Shown here in pieces: positions 15,974 through 21,997 of a DNA stretch of 25,231 nt. The DNA comes from a virus. The DNA is taken from positions 1 through 25,231 of IMG/VR virus record IMGVR_UViG_3300024503_000397. One strand, 5' to 3'. A program made the translations under genes and the position numbers. The notes beneath the pieces were generated by a model. That model worked only from the letters and a program-made list of their open reading frames with translations, was not told where the DNA came from and ran no database searches. Every line of letters begins with the position of its first letter. The stretch's first letter is position 1.

Positions 15974-16074
15974 TTCAATTTTTGTTTGGCGTAATGCTTG
16001 GGTTTATTGTAGGATACCCCATGGGACTTTGGGCAATAGGATATACAAGGAGATTTAATGAGCGACAAAAGTAG
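15970..16074 (+). CDS. 34-residue single-span membrane protein
   Basis: A tiny ORF beginning at ATG 15970 (ATGA overlap with the XapX gene) and ending at 16074 inside the next gene. One hydrophobic segment (about residues 2-24, 'FLFGVMLGFIVGYPMGLWAI') is followed by a basic tail ('YTRRFNERQK'), the arrangement of an N-out/C-in single-pass protein. It has GxxxG-type glycine spacing like its neighbour, so the two may form a complex. Function unknown. Confidence 0.55.
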   Translation: MIQFLFGVMLGFIVGYPMGLWAIGYTRRFNERQK

Positions 16075-16393
16075 TCTGGAATTAATTAGTGATATAACAG
16101 AGTTTAACGATCTTCATGACTTTATGAAGGACGAACAACTTGATAGGGCCATGGCAGTAATAATTAATATTATTGCTAAGCCAGATATTCCTGCAGCAAA
16201 AGCACATTTATTGATTGTTGAGTTGCAGGGTATCTCTGCAAAATTCGGTGTTCTTGCAGCATACTACACAACAATAGCTAAAGACAAAGCTGGCACTATC
16301 AACAATAATAAAAAAAATATTTATTATTCAGTAAAGGAGTCGATAGACAAACTTGTAGACGCTCTCAAGTATGTTGTTCGTTATAATGGCTAG
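16058..16393 (+). CDS. Unknown helical protein of the recombination cluster
   Basis: A 111-residue protein with AAGGAG before the ATG. It is predicted wholly helical. The second half has the pattern 'ISAKFGVLAAYYTTIAKDK' and 'KKNIYYSVKESIDKLVDALKY', rich in Tyr and Lys and spaced as amphipathic helices. I recognise the general look from phage replication/recombination clusters but cannot name a family. It sits directly before the Cas4-like nuclease gene and overlaps it by 8 nt, so an accessory role with that nuclease is possible. Confidence 0.65.
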   Translation: MSDKSSLELISDITEFNDLHDFMKDEQLDRAMAVIINIIAKPDIPAAKAHLLIVELQGISAKFGVLAAYYTTIAKDKAGTINNNKKNIYYSVKESIDKLVDALKYVVRYNG

Positions 16394-17180
16394 AGAAATA
16401 GTTAAAAATCTTAAATTTAAAAAATATGAAGGAAGCTTTGACGTTCAAGAGTTTTCCAGTCTTTTAGACGAGGCGTACCTTTCTACTAAACGACCAGATG
16501 GAGAGATGACAAAAAAATCTTTTAGCCCAAGCTCATTTGGTTATGGTCAAGGGAACTGTCCTAGGTATTGGTATATGGCTTTTAGTGGGGCTTATTTTAT
16601 AGACAATAATGATGCTCAAGCCGTTGCAAATATGTCTCAAGGAACTCAAGCACACGAAAGATTGCAAAAATTAATATCTAGTCAATCTAGCGATTTATTT
16701 AAATCTACTAAAATAAACTCAGTTAGTACTGAAATTGAGATTACTAACGAGTATCCACCAATTAGAGGTTTTATAGATCTATCAATTGATTGGGATGGCA
16801 CACCAGTATTGGGAGAAATTAAAACAGCAAAACAAGAAGTCTGGGATACTAGACAGGCAGAAATGTCAGCATCATCCAATCACATTTTACAACTCCTTAC
16901 ATATATGAAATTAAAAAATGTTAAAGAGGGCTTCTTCTTGTATGAAAATAAAAATACGCAAGAGATTCTTATAATTCCAATTTATATGACACCAAAAAAT
17001 GAAAAATTAATTGATGATTTATTTAATTGGCTATGCAAAGTTTATGACAATTTTAAAGCAGGATTACTCCCAGAAAGACCTTTTCAAAAGACATCCTATG
17101 CTTGCAAAAACTGCCCTATTAGAAAAGAATGCTGGAAAGGCAAAGACGGAGATGTTGTGATAGAGGCATATCAAACATGA
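16386..17180 (+). CDS. Cas4/RecB-like exonuclease with predicted Fe-S cluster
   Basis: A 264-residue PD-(D/E)XK nuclease of the Cas4/AddB-C-terminal type. Four cysteines are placed as in the iron-sulphur family: C58 ('GNCPRYWYM') and C240, C243, C249 near the end ('CKNCPIRKECW'). Between them are H90, D131 ('GFIDLSID'), E144-I-K146 ('GEIKTAK') and Q169 ('LQLLTYMK'), the RecB-type active-site order. Related phage enzymes resect or cut DNA ends for recombination; no CRISPR array is present, so a spacer-acquisition role is unlikely. I prefer ATG 16386 over 16371 because the earlier one adds only five residues; neither has a strong ribosome site. Confidence 0.85.
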   Translation: MAREIVKNLKFKKYEGSFDVQEFSSLLDEAYLSTKRPDGEMTKKSFSPSSFGYGQGNCPRYWYMAFSGAYFIDNNDAQAVANMSQGTQAHERLQKLISSQSSDLFKSTKINSVSTEIEITNEYPPIRGFIDLSIDWDGTPVLGEIKTAKQEVWDTRQAEMSASSNHILQLLTYMKLKNVKEGFFLYENKNTQEILIIPIYMTPKNEKLIDDLFNWLCKVYDNFKAGLLPERPFQKTSYACKNCPIRKECWKGKDGDVVIEAYQT

Positions 17181-17452
17181 TATGTTCAAATAAAGATTGC
17201 AAAAAAGAGTTCGAGAAGAAAACTCATAATCAAAAATATTGCTCTGATGAATGTTGTAGGGTTGCTACTAATAAACGAATCATGGAAAAATATTATGAGA
17301 AAAAAGCAATCCGAAATGGTGCTGTAAGGCTATGTAAATGTGGCAATAGGCTTAGTAGATATACAGAAAAAACAGTATGTGTCATGTGTGTTGCTAAAAG
17401 TAAAAAAGAAACCAGGAAAAAATTAAAGGAAATGATTGATGGGATTAGCTGA
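17177..17452 (+). CDS. Double zinc-finger protein
   Basis: A 91-residue protein; start 17177 overlaps the previous stop (ATGA) and is preferred over an earlier in-frame ATG at 17129. Two metal-binding modules are visible: 'C3-S-N-K-D-C8' with 'YCSDECC' (about 22-28), and 'LCKCG' (about 52-56) with 'VCVMC' (about 68-72). The first module resembles the 'C.....C...H...YCS..C' finger often found in phage and plasmid proteins. A long basic helix lies between them. DNA binding is likely, target unknown. It overlaps the RuvC-like gene by 14 nt. Confidence 0.7.
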   Translation: MICSNKDCKKEFEKKTHNQKYCSDECCRVATNKRIMEKYYEKKAIRNGAVRLCKCGNRLSRYTEKTVCVMCVAKSKKETRKKLKEMIDGIS

Positions 17453-18005
17453 TCTAGTAAAAACAAAAGCTCATAGAGTTTTAGGTATAGATGCCTCAAC
17501 AAACTCTGTGGCTTTCTGTTTAATGGAAAATGATATTCCAATTAAGTGGGGAAAAATTGAATTTACTGGATCAGATATATATGAAAAAATATATGACGCA
17601 AAAATTAAAACCCATGCAATGCTTAATGAATTAAAGGCAGATTATATTGTTGTAGAGGGGGCAGTGTTTGTCAAATCCCCAGATGCTGTGATAAAATTGT
17701 CCTATGTATATGGTGTCATCATTGCTGAGCTTATGTCTACTGGGGCTAGTGTTATTACTATATCTCCTACATCTTGGCAGGCTTATATTGGAAATAAAAA
17801 CCCAACAAAGCTGGAGAAAGACAAACTTAGGTTTGAAAATCCAGGACATGCTGACTCTTGGTACAAAGCAAAAATGCGGGAGATCAGAAAGCAAAGGACT
17901 GTAGATTATTTTAATAAAAAGTATAACTTACAGTTAGACGATTTTGACGTAGCAGATGCATTCGGCATCGCTCATTATTCGAATACGGTGTTAACACAAA
18001 GATGA
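17439..18005 (+). CDS. RuvC-like Holliday junction resolvase
   Basis: A 188-residue RNase H-fold nuclease. The acidic triad is present: D18 in 'VLGIDAST', E73 in 'YIVVEGAV', and D170/D173 in 'DFDVADAFGIA'. Length and motif order match RuvC-type resolvases (about 160-190), which cut four-way junctions symmetrically as dimers; in phages such enzymes resolve branched DNA before packaging. I start at ATG 17439, with AGGA 8 nt upstream, instead of the TTG one codon earlier. An insertion-like stretch at about 120-150 ('NPTKLEKDKLRFENPGHADS') is longer than in bacterial RuvC. Confidence 0.82.
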   Translation: MGLADLVKTKAHRVLGIDASTNSVAFCLMENDIPIKWGKIEFTGSDIYEKIYDAKIKTHAMLNELKADYIVVEGAVFVKSPDAVIKLSYVYGVIIAELMSTGASVITISPTSWQAYIGNKNPTKLEKDKLRFENPGHADSWYKAKMREIRKQRTVDYFNKKYNLQLDDFDVADAFGIAHYSNTVLTQR

Positions 18006-18148
18006 AATTGTATCAAAGCCAGACATGGTTATATAGAAGATATGTAGTTCAGAAAAAAACTGTTACGGAAATTGCTGATGAGTGTAAAGTTTCAGCAATG
18101 ACTATACAGAGATATTTAGAAAAATTTGGAATGATAAAGAGGAGATAG
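18002..18148 (+). CDS. 48-residue helix-turn-helix protein
   Basis: A tiny ORF with start overlapping the RuvC-like stop (ATGA). It consists of one HTH unit: a basic first helix ('YRRYVVQKK'), then 'TVTEIADECKVSAMTIQRYL' and a basic end ('KRR'). The pattern fits the resolvase/homeodomain-like HTH class (T..EIA...VS..T..RYL). With no other domain it could be a small repressor or a DNA-binding helper. One candidate target is the palindrome at 18478-18489, only about 330 nt downstream, but this link is a guess. Confidence 0.65.
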   Translation: MKLYQSQTWLYRRYVVQKKTVTEIADECKVSAMTIQRYLEKFGMIKRR

Positions 18149-18149
18149 T

Positions 18150-18473
18150 ATGCTAGAGCCAGTATTTGCAGACATGAAGGAATTTAAGTGTGACGACCTT
18201 TATTTATTAACTGTTGGAACGGAAGCGGGTAGAGAAATTTATAATGCTTGCCACGAAATTGCTCACATGCTAATTAAAAAGAACATTGCTTATGGCAACT
18301 CCGCCCTTGACCCAGTTAGAGTATTTTCAAAAGCGGGGCCACGAGAGCAGTTATATGTTCGTATTGATGATAAATTAAATAGGTTAATGAAGGGTACAGA
18401 ATACCCAGGCGACAACGATATTGATGATTTGATTGGATATCTAATTCTGCTAAAAATAGCTAAATCGATTTGA
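18150..18473 (+). CDS. DUF1599 / nucleotide-modification-associated (Nmad1)-like protein
   Basis: A 107-residue helical protein with GAGGAG before the ATG. The pattern 'KKNIAYGNSALDPVRVFSKA', then 'VRIDDKLNRLMKG', then 'DIDDLIGYLILLKIAKS' follows the conserved blocks of the DUF1599 family, which has also been described as nucleotide modification associated domain 1. The family occurs in phages and is thought to act in nucleotide or base-modification pathways. I recognise it by pattern only. Its stop overlaps the -35 box of the terminase promoter, so it ends the replication/recombination run. Confidence 0.6.
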   Translation: MLEPVFADMKEFKCDDLYLLTVGTEAGREIYNACHEIAHMLIKKNIAYGNSALDPVRVFSKAGPREQLYVRIDDKLNRLMKGTEYPGDNDIDDLIGYLILLKIAKSI

Positions 18474-18498
18474 TTTTTTAGTCGACTAAGATTATAAT
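18470..18498 (+). promoter_or_regulatory. Predicted promoter of the terminase operon, likely leaderless (TTGATT-N17-TATAAT)
   Basis: TTGATT (18470-18475) and TATAAT (18493-18498) are separated by 17 nt. The expected start, 6-7 nt after the -10 box, coincides with the ATG at 18505, and no ribosome site exists in between. The mRNA is therefore predicted to be leaderless, a mode common in actinobacteria. The spacer contains a perfect palindrome. Confidence 0.65.
18478..18489. promoter_or_regulatory. Perfect 12-bp palindrome in promoter spacer (operator candidate)
   Basis: TTAGTCGACTAA reads the same on both strands and lies exactly between the -35 and -10 boxes of the terminase promoter. A bound dimeric protein there would block RNA polymerase, or act as a MerR-type activator by distorting the spacer. 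I did not notice another copy in the window. Confidence 0.5.
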
Positions 18499-18504
18499 AT
18501 TAAT

Positions 18505-19044
18505 ATGGAAATAGAATTAGCAGACCATTTTGATAAAATGAACAAGGTGGTTTCAGAACTACTAAAGGGTAATAACCCAACTCAAATTGCTACAATAACT
18601 GGATACAAAAGAGCAGAAGTACTGGACTTAATAGACGAATGGAAGAGCGTTGTCCATAACGACTCAAGCGCAAGAGAACGTGCTAAAGAGGCTGTCTCTG
18701 GTGCTGATCAACATTATGCAATGCTTATTAAAGAGGCATGGAGCACTGTAGAGGCTGCCGATGCTCAAGGTCAACTTAATGTTAAGGCTAATACATTAAA
18801 GCTAATTGCTGATATTGAAACAAAAAGAATTGGCATGCTTCAGCAGGTAGGGCTATTAGACAATGCAGAGTTGGCAAATCAAATTGCAGAAACTGAAAAG
18901 AAACAAGAAATTCTTGTAGGCATATTAAAAGAAGTTACTGCTGGTTGTCCAAAATGTAAACTAGATGTTGCAAAAAGATTGTCGCAGATTACTGGAGTGG
19001 TAGAACCAGTTGTAATTGATACAGAGGAAGCAAGTGGATCTTAA
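18505..19044 (+). CDS. Putative terminase small subunit
   Basis: A 179-residue protein directly before the large terminase gene and overlapping its start by 11 nt. The N-terminus holds a helix-turn-helix ('LLKGNNPTQIATITGYKRAEVLDLIDEW', about 19-46, quoted pattern in two halves: Q-I-A-T-I-T-G and R-A-E-V-L). The centre (about 60-140) is long helices suited to ring oligomerisation. A CPKC pair (about 149-152) may bind metal. Small terminase subunits recognise phage DNA and load the large subunit. The identification rests on position, length and domain order rather than a specific family match. The start is predicted leaderless. Confidence 0.7.
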   Translation: MEIELADHFDKMNKVVSELLKGNNPTQIATITGYKRAEVLDLIDEWKSVVHNDSSARERAKEAVSGADQHYAMLIKEAWSTVEAADAQGQLNVKANTLKLIADIETKRIGMLQQVGLLDNAELANQIAETEKKQEILVGILKEVTAGCPKCKLDVAKRLSQITGVVEPVVIDTEEASGS

Positions 19045-20830
19045 TTTTAATGATCTTATTGATATCCTAGACGGAGAGGAATTTGATGAAAGACCAGTCG
19101 ATTTACGAACATTCGTTACAAGCCAAGATTTCCTTGGACTCCCTGAACTTTCGGAGTACCAGTATACACTCATTGAGAAGAGCAGCCAGATCTACAAAGA
19201 ATCCACACTTATCAAACTATTTGGACAAGAAGAAGGAACCCGCAGATACAAGCAAACTTGCAATGAAGTAATTGCACAATTGGGCAAGGGTAGTGGTAAA
19301 GATTATTGCTCAACAATATCTGTAGCGTATATAGTTTATTTACTATTATGCTTAAAAGATCCAGCAACATATTATGGAAAACCAGCTGGAGACTCAATTG
19401 ATATTATTAATATTGCTATTAACGCACAGCAAGCAAACAATGTTTTCTTCAAGGGATTTAGAACTAGAATTACTAGATGCGGGTGGTTTGCTGGGAAATA
19501 TACAGAAAAAGCTTCCGAAATAAAATTTGATAAAAATGTAAATGTTTATTCTGGCCATTCAGAGAGAGAAGCATTTGAAGGATATAACGTTATAGTTGTT
19601 GTTCTAGACGAGATAGCAGGCTTTGCGGTAGAAAATACAACTGGACACGATCAGGCTAAAACAGCAGATGCAATATATGAAATGTATAGAGGATCAGTTG
19701 ACTCTCGTTTTCCAGATTATGGAAAAGTAATTCTTTTGTCTTTTCCAAGATTTAAGGGTGATCCAATTCAAAAGTTCTACGATCAAGCAATTGCTGAAAA
19801 AACTGTAACAATAAGAAAACATAAGTTTAAAATAGACCAAGACCTTCCAGATGGAATTACTGGCAATGAATTTGAAATAGAATGGGAAGAAGACAATATA
19901 ATTTCTTATAGAGTGCCTAAAGTATATGCTTTAAAAAGACCAACTTGGGAAATTAATCCAACAAGATCTTTAGAAGATTTTAAAATTCCTTTTTACAAAA
20001 ATGCTTTAGACGCACTAGGGAGATTTGCATGTATGCCGCCAGAAATGGTTGATGCATTTTTTAAGTCTAGAGAAAAAGTAGAAAAAGCTTTCAACAAGGC
20101 ACACCTTGCTGTGGATGGATTTGGAAGGATCGAAGAGTGGTTTATACCAGATCCAGACAAAGATTATTTCATACACGTAGACCTTGCACAAAAACATGAC
20201 CATTGCGCTGTTGCAATGTCTCATGTTAATAAATGGGTTAACGTAAAGGTTACAGATAATTATTCTCAGCCAGCACCAGTAATTGAAGTTGATGCAATTA
20301 GATATTGGACGCCTACACCAGATAAGTCTGTAGATTTTACTGAGGTAAAAGATTTTATATTGGCTTTAAAAACTCGTGGATTTAAAATTCGTGTGTGCAC
20401 ATTTGATAGATGGAACTCTCATGACATGATGCAACAGTTAAAAACTTATGGCATCAATACAGAAATATTATCTGTTGCCAAAAAACATTATGACGATATG
20501 GCTATGGTAGTTTTAGAAGAAAGATTAAATGGTCCGCACATCCCTTTACTCATTGATGAATTATTACAGTTAAAAATTATGAGAGATAAAGTTGACCATC
20601 CAAGAAAAGGTTCTAAGGACTTGGCGGATGCTGTATGTGGATCAATATTTAATTGTATAAGCATGAGCAGATTTGACACCAATCAAGAAGTAGAAATTCA
20701 CACATACGAATCAATGAATTATAAAGCTGACTTTGGAGAAGAAAAAGAGGAATCTATTAATCTTATTAAGCCTCCAAAAGCAATGCCAAATGACTTACAA
20801 GACGCTATAGGAAGAATGATGGTTTTATGA
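19034..20830 (+). CDS. terL: Terminase large subunit
   Basis: A 598-residue packaging motor with ATPase and nuclease domains. I start at GTG 19034, which has GAGGAAG upstream; a TTG at 19016 is less likely. The ATPase has Walker A 'GKGSGKD' (84-90) and Walker B 'VIVVVLDE' (D192, catalytic E193). The RNase H-like nuclease domain shows acidic residues D383 ('HVDLAQKHDHCAVA'), D458 ('FDRWNSHDM') and D532 ('KDLADAVCG'). It pumps DNA into proheads and cuts it at the end of packaging. Its stop overlaps the next gene (ATGA). Portal and capsid genes are not visible nearby, so the packaging and capsid genes are separated in this genome or lie beyond the window. Confidence 0.92.
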   Translation: MDLNFNDLIDILDGEEFDERPVDLRTFVTSQDFLGLPELSEYQYTLIEKSSQIYKESTLIKLFGQEEGTRRYKQTCNEVIAQLGKGSGKDYCSTISVAYIVYLLLCLKDPATYYGKPAGDSIDIINIAINAQQANNVFFKGFRTRITRCGWFAGKYTEKASEIKFDKNVNVYSGHSEREAFEGYNVIVVVLDEIAGFAVENTTGHDQAKTADAIYEMYRGSVDSRFPDYGKVILLSFPRFKGDPIQKFYDQAIAEKTVTIRKHKFKIDQDLPDGITGNEFEIEWEEDNIISYRVPKVYALKRPTWEINPTRSLEDFKIPFYKNALDALGRFACMPPEMVDAFFKSREKVEKAFNKAHLAVDGFGRIEEWFIPDPDKDYFIHVDLAQKHDHCAVAMSHVNKWVNVKVTDNYSQPAPVIEVDAIRYWTPTPDKSVDFTEVKDFILALKTRGFKIRVCTFDRWNSHDMMQQLKTYGINTEILSVAKKHYDDMAMVVLEERLNGPHIPLLIDELLQLKIMRDKVDHPRKGSKDLADAVCGSIFNCISMSRFDTNQEVEIHTYESMNYKADFGEEKEESINLIKPPKAMPNDLQDAIGRMMVL

Positions 20831-21078
20831 CAAATATATATCAAGAGAGAGCAAAAGAGTGTAAATGTTGTGGAAAACATGTGCCACTACCAACTGTTTT
20901 ACGTGAATATAATGGAGTAATGATGTGCCCAACTACCTATGCAAACGTTTTGGAGTATACTAGGATATGGAAGCAAATAGGTTCTAGACCAGCTGGGAGT
21001 ATTAGAAAACATTTTTCTGAATATGTCCAACAAGTTGTTGAAACAACTATTGACATATCTGATCAGACAAAGATATAA
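20827..21078 (+). CDS. Small Cys-containing protein downstream of terminase
   Basis: An 83-residue protein coupled to the terminase gene (ATGA). 'CKCCGKHVPLPTVL' (about 12-25) and a later 'MCPTTYANVLEY' provide three or four Cys for a possible single zinc knuckle, followed by a helical region with 'GSRPAGSIRKHFSEYVQ'. The place and small size would fit a packaging accessory or HNH-related fragment, but the His/Asn residues of an HNH nuclease are not apparent. The promoter for the following tRNA lies within its last codons. Confidence 0.65.
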   Translation: MTNIYQERAKECKCCGKHVPLPTVLREYNGVMMCPTTYANVLEYTRIWKQIGSRPAGSIRKHFSEYVQQVVETTIDISDQTKI

Positions 21079-21079
21079 T
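21050..21079 (+). promoter_or_regulatory. Consensus promoter for tRNA(CAT) (TTGACA-N18-TATAAT)
   Basis: Both hexamers are perfect (TTGACA 21050-21055, TATAAT 21074-21079) with an 18-nt spacer. The predicted start near 21086 is 2 nt before the tRNA 5' end. The promoter overlaps the 3' end of the preceding gene. It also serves the genes at 21175-21737. Confidence 0.75.
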
Positions 21080-21087
21080 ATTCCAAC

Positions 21088-21161
21088 GTGGCAGTAGCTT
21101 AGTTGGTTAGAGCCCCGAACTCATAATTCGGTAGTCGTAGGTTCGAGTCCTACCTGCCGCA
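21088..21161 (+). tRNA. tRNA with CAT anticodon (Met, or Ile2 after lysidine modification)
   Basis: A 74-nt cloverleaf. The acceptor stem is GTGGCAG/CTGCCGC with one G-T pair. The D arm contains AGTTGGTTAGAGC. The anticodon stem is CCGAA/TTCGG around loop CTCATAA, and the T arm is GTAGG/CCTAC with loop TTCGAGT. The discriminator is A and CCA is not encoded. The paired first base argues against initiator tRNA. CAT may read ATG, or ATA if position 34 is changed to lysidine; ATA is common in these genes, so I leave identity open. Confidence 0.92.
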
Positions 21162-21174
21162 CAAGGAGAAAGAA

Positions 21175-21483
21175 GTGGAAAACATGAATAACATGGAACA
21201 CTATATTGAAATAGGCGCTATTGAAATAGAGGGCGTTGATGAAACTGGTGAATTAGTTCTTTCAATTAGTGAAAGGGCAAAAGATATTGCTCCAGAACTA
21301 TGGGCTGCTCATGTTCAACATATTGACGAAACTCTTCTTGAGCTGTATAAGTCTGGTTACATGGATGTAGAATACGATGAAGATCTTGAACCAAACTTTA
21401 AATTAAGTGATGAAGGAATAAAAATTGCAAAAGAAATGGGGTTAATTCCTATGGATAAACAAAGGAATATCCCAAATAATTAG
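21175..21483 (+). CDS. Acidic winged-helix-like protein, unknown
   Basis: A 102-residue acidic protein starting at GTG 21175, with AGGAG 6-7 nt upstream and 13 nt after the tRNA. Two beta strands at the start ('EIGAIEIEGVDETGELVLSI') are followed by helices ('APELWAAHVQHIDETLLELYKSG') and a short strand-helix end ('FKLSDEGIKIAKEMGLI'), an order that resembles a winged-helix fold. I have no family name or function. Probably co-transcribed with the tRNA. Confidence 0.65.
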   Translation: MENMNNMEHYIEIGAIEIEGVDETGELVLSISERAKDIAPELWAAHVQHIDETLLELYKSGYMDVEYDEDLEPNFKLSDEGIKIAKEMGLIPMDKQRNIPNN

Positions 21484-21491
21484 GAGGAATT

Positions 21492-21737
21492 ATGCCTTGG
21501 AAAGTTGAAAAAGGTGCAGCAGGTTGTAATGGGTATGCAGTAGTAAAAGAAGATACTGGTGAGCTTGTTGGGTGTCATCCAACAAAAACAGCAGCAACAG
21601 CACATCTAAAAGCTTTATATGCAAATGAGGTAGAAAAGGCAAACCCTTGTTGGGACGGGTATGAAATGATTGGGTGGAAAACCCAAAATGGAAAAAGAGT
21701 TCCAAACTGTGTAAAAACAAAAAAAGTTTTTTCATAA
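21492..21737 (+). CDS. Two-module small protein (CHPTK and CWDGYE motifs)
   Basis: An 81-residue protein with the strong site TAGGAGG. The first module (about 1-46) has 'WKVEKGAAGCNGYAVVKEDT', 'GCHPTKTAATAHLKALYANE'. The second (about 51-75) has 'NPCWDGYEMIGWKTQNGKRVPNCV'-type spacing: CW.GYE, a basic GK turn and VPNCV. In my experience each occurs in other phage proteins, sometimes at the ends of larger structural or protease genes. Here they form a stand-alone protein. Function is unknown; Cys residues could form disulphides or bind metal. Confidence 0.7.
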   Translation: MPWKVEKGAAGCNGYAVVKEDTGELVGCHPTKTAATAHLKALYANEVEKANPCWDGYEMIGWKTQNGKRVPNCVKTKKVFS

Positions 21738-21749
21738 TTGATTTAGTAA

Positions 21750-21755
21750 TATAAT
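21750..21755 (+). promoter_or_regulatory. Possible -10 box upstream of the tRNA-Arg leader (TATAAT)
   Basis: TATAAT at 21750-21755 stands in a gene-free stretch directly after the 21737 stop; the -35 region is only a T-run. The predicted start near 21762 is the first base of a structured non-coding stretch. Confidence 0.4.
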
Positions 21756-21761
21756 TATCCT

Positions 21762-21846
21762 GTAGGCGCTAACCCCCCTACGCATTCGGGCTCGCTACCT
21801 TGGGATGATTATGGTTACGTAAAGGCTAACTTCGGTTAGCCTTTAC
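21762..21846 (+). ncRNA. Structured non-coding stretch with UUCG hairpin upstream of tRNA-Arg
   Basis: About 85 nt between a -10 box and tRNA-Arg, with GC content higher than its surroundings. GTAGG (21762-21766) can pair with CCTAC (21777-21781), or alternatively its GTAG with CTAC further on. The 3' end is a perfect 12-bp hairpin, 21819-21830 with 21835-21846, closed by a C(TTCG)G tetraloop. No T-run follows, so it may be a processing or stability element for the tRNA precursor, a leader, or a short RNA. No known RNA family recognised. Confidence 0.45.
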
Positions 21847-21850
21847 TTAT

Positions 21851-21923
21851 GCCCTTGTAGCTCAGTGGATAGAGCGAGACTCTTCTAAGGTCTGCGTCGG
21901 AGGTTCGATTCCTTTCAGGGGCG
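21851..21923 (+). tRNA. tRNA-Arg (TCT anticodon)
   Basis: A 73-nt cloverleaf. The acceptor stem is GCCCTTG/CAGGGGC with one G-T pair. The D arm is GCTC/GAGC, the anticodon stem AGACT/GGTCT holds loop CTTCTAA (anticodon TCT), and the T arm is GGAGG/CCTTT with two G-T pairs. CCA is not encoded, and TTTTT follows 2 nt later. It reads AGA and AGG, and AGA is clearly a preferred arginine codon in these AT-rich genes, so it probably supplements the host supply. Confidence 0.92.
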
Positions 21924-21928
21924 CTTTT

Positions 21929-21962
21929 TGGTATAATAGCTTTGGATCGCCATTAGGGGTCC
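21929..21962 (+). promoter_or_regulatory. Extended -10 promoter and 5' hairpin for hsp20
   Basis: TGGTATAAT (-10 at 21932-21937) is an extended -10 element directly after tRNA-Arg; the -35 region is poor. The predicted start near 21944 coincides with the first base of a small stem: GGATC (21944-21948) with GGTCC (21958-21962), including a G-T pair. The leader then runs to the ribosome site AAAAGGAGG before 21998. Confidence 0.5.
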
Positions 21963-21997
21963 ATTAATTAACTTATTCGCTTAAAAGGAGGAATAAA

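Noticed and set aside
15793-16068. Minus-strand ORF of 91 residues across the tiny membrane genes
   Set aside because: It is opposite to a chain of overlapping plus-strand starts and stops with recognisable XapX and membrane segments; its translation shows no domain and no ribosome site.
16386-17180. Cas4-like gene as evidence of a CRISPR system
   Set aside because: No direct repeats with regular spacers and no other cas gene are present; Cas4-like nucleases are common stand-alone phage recombination proteins.
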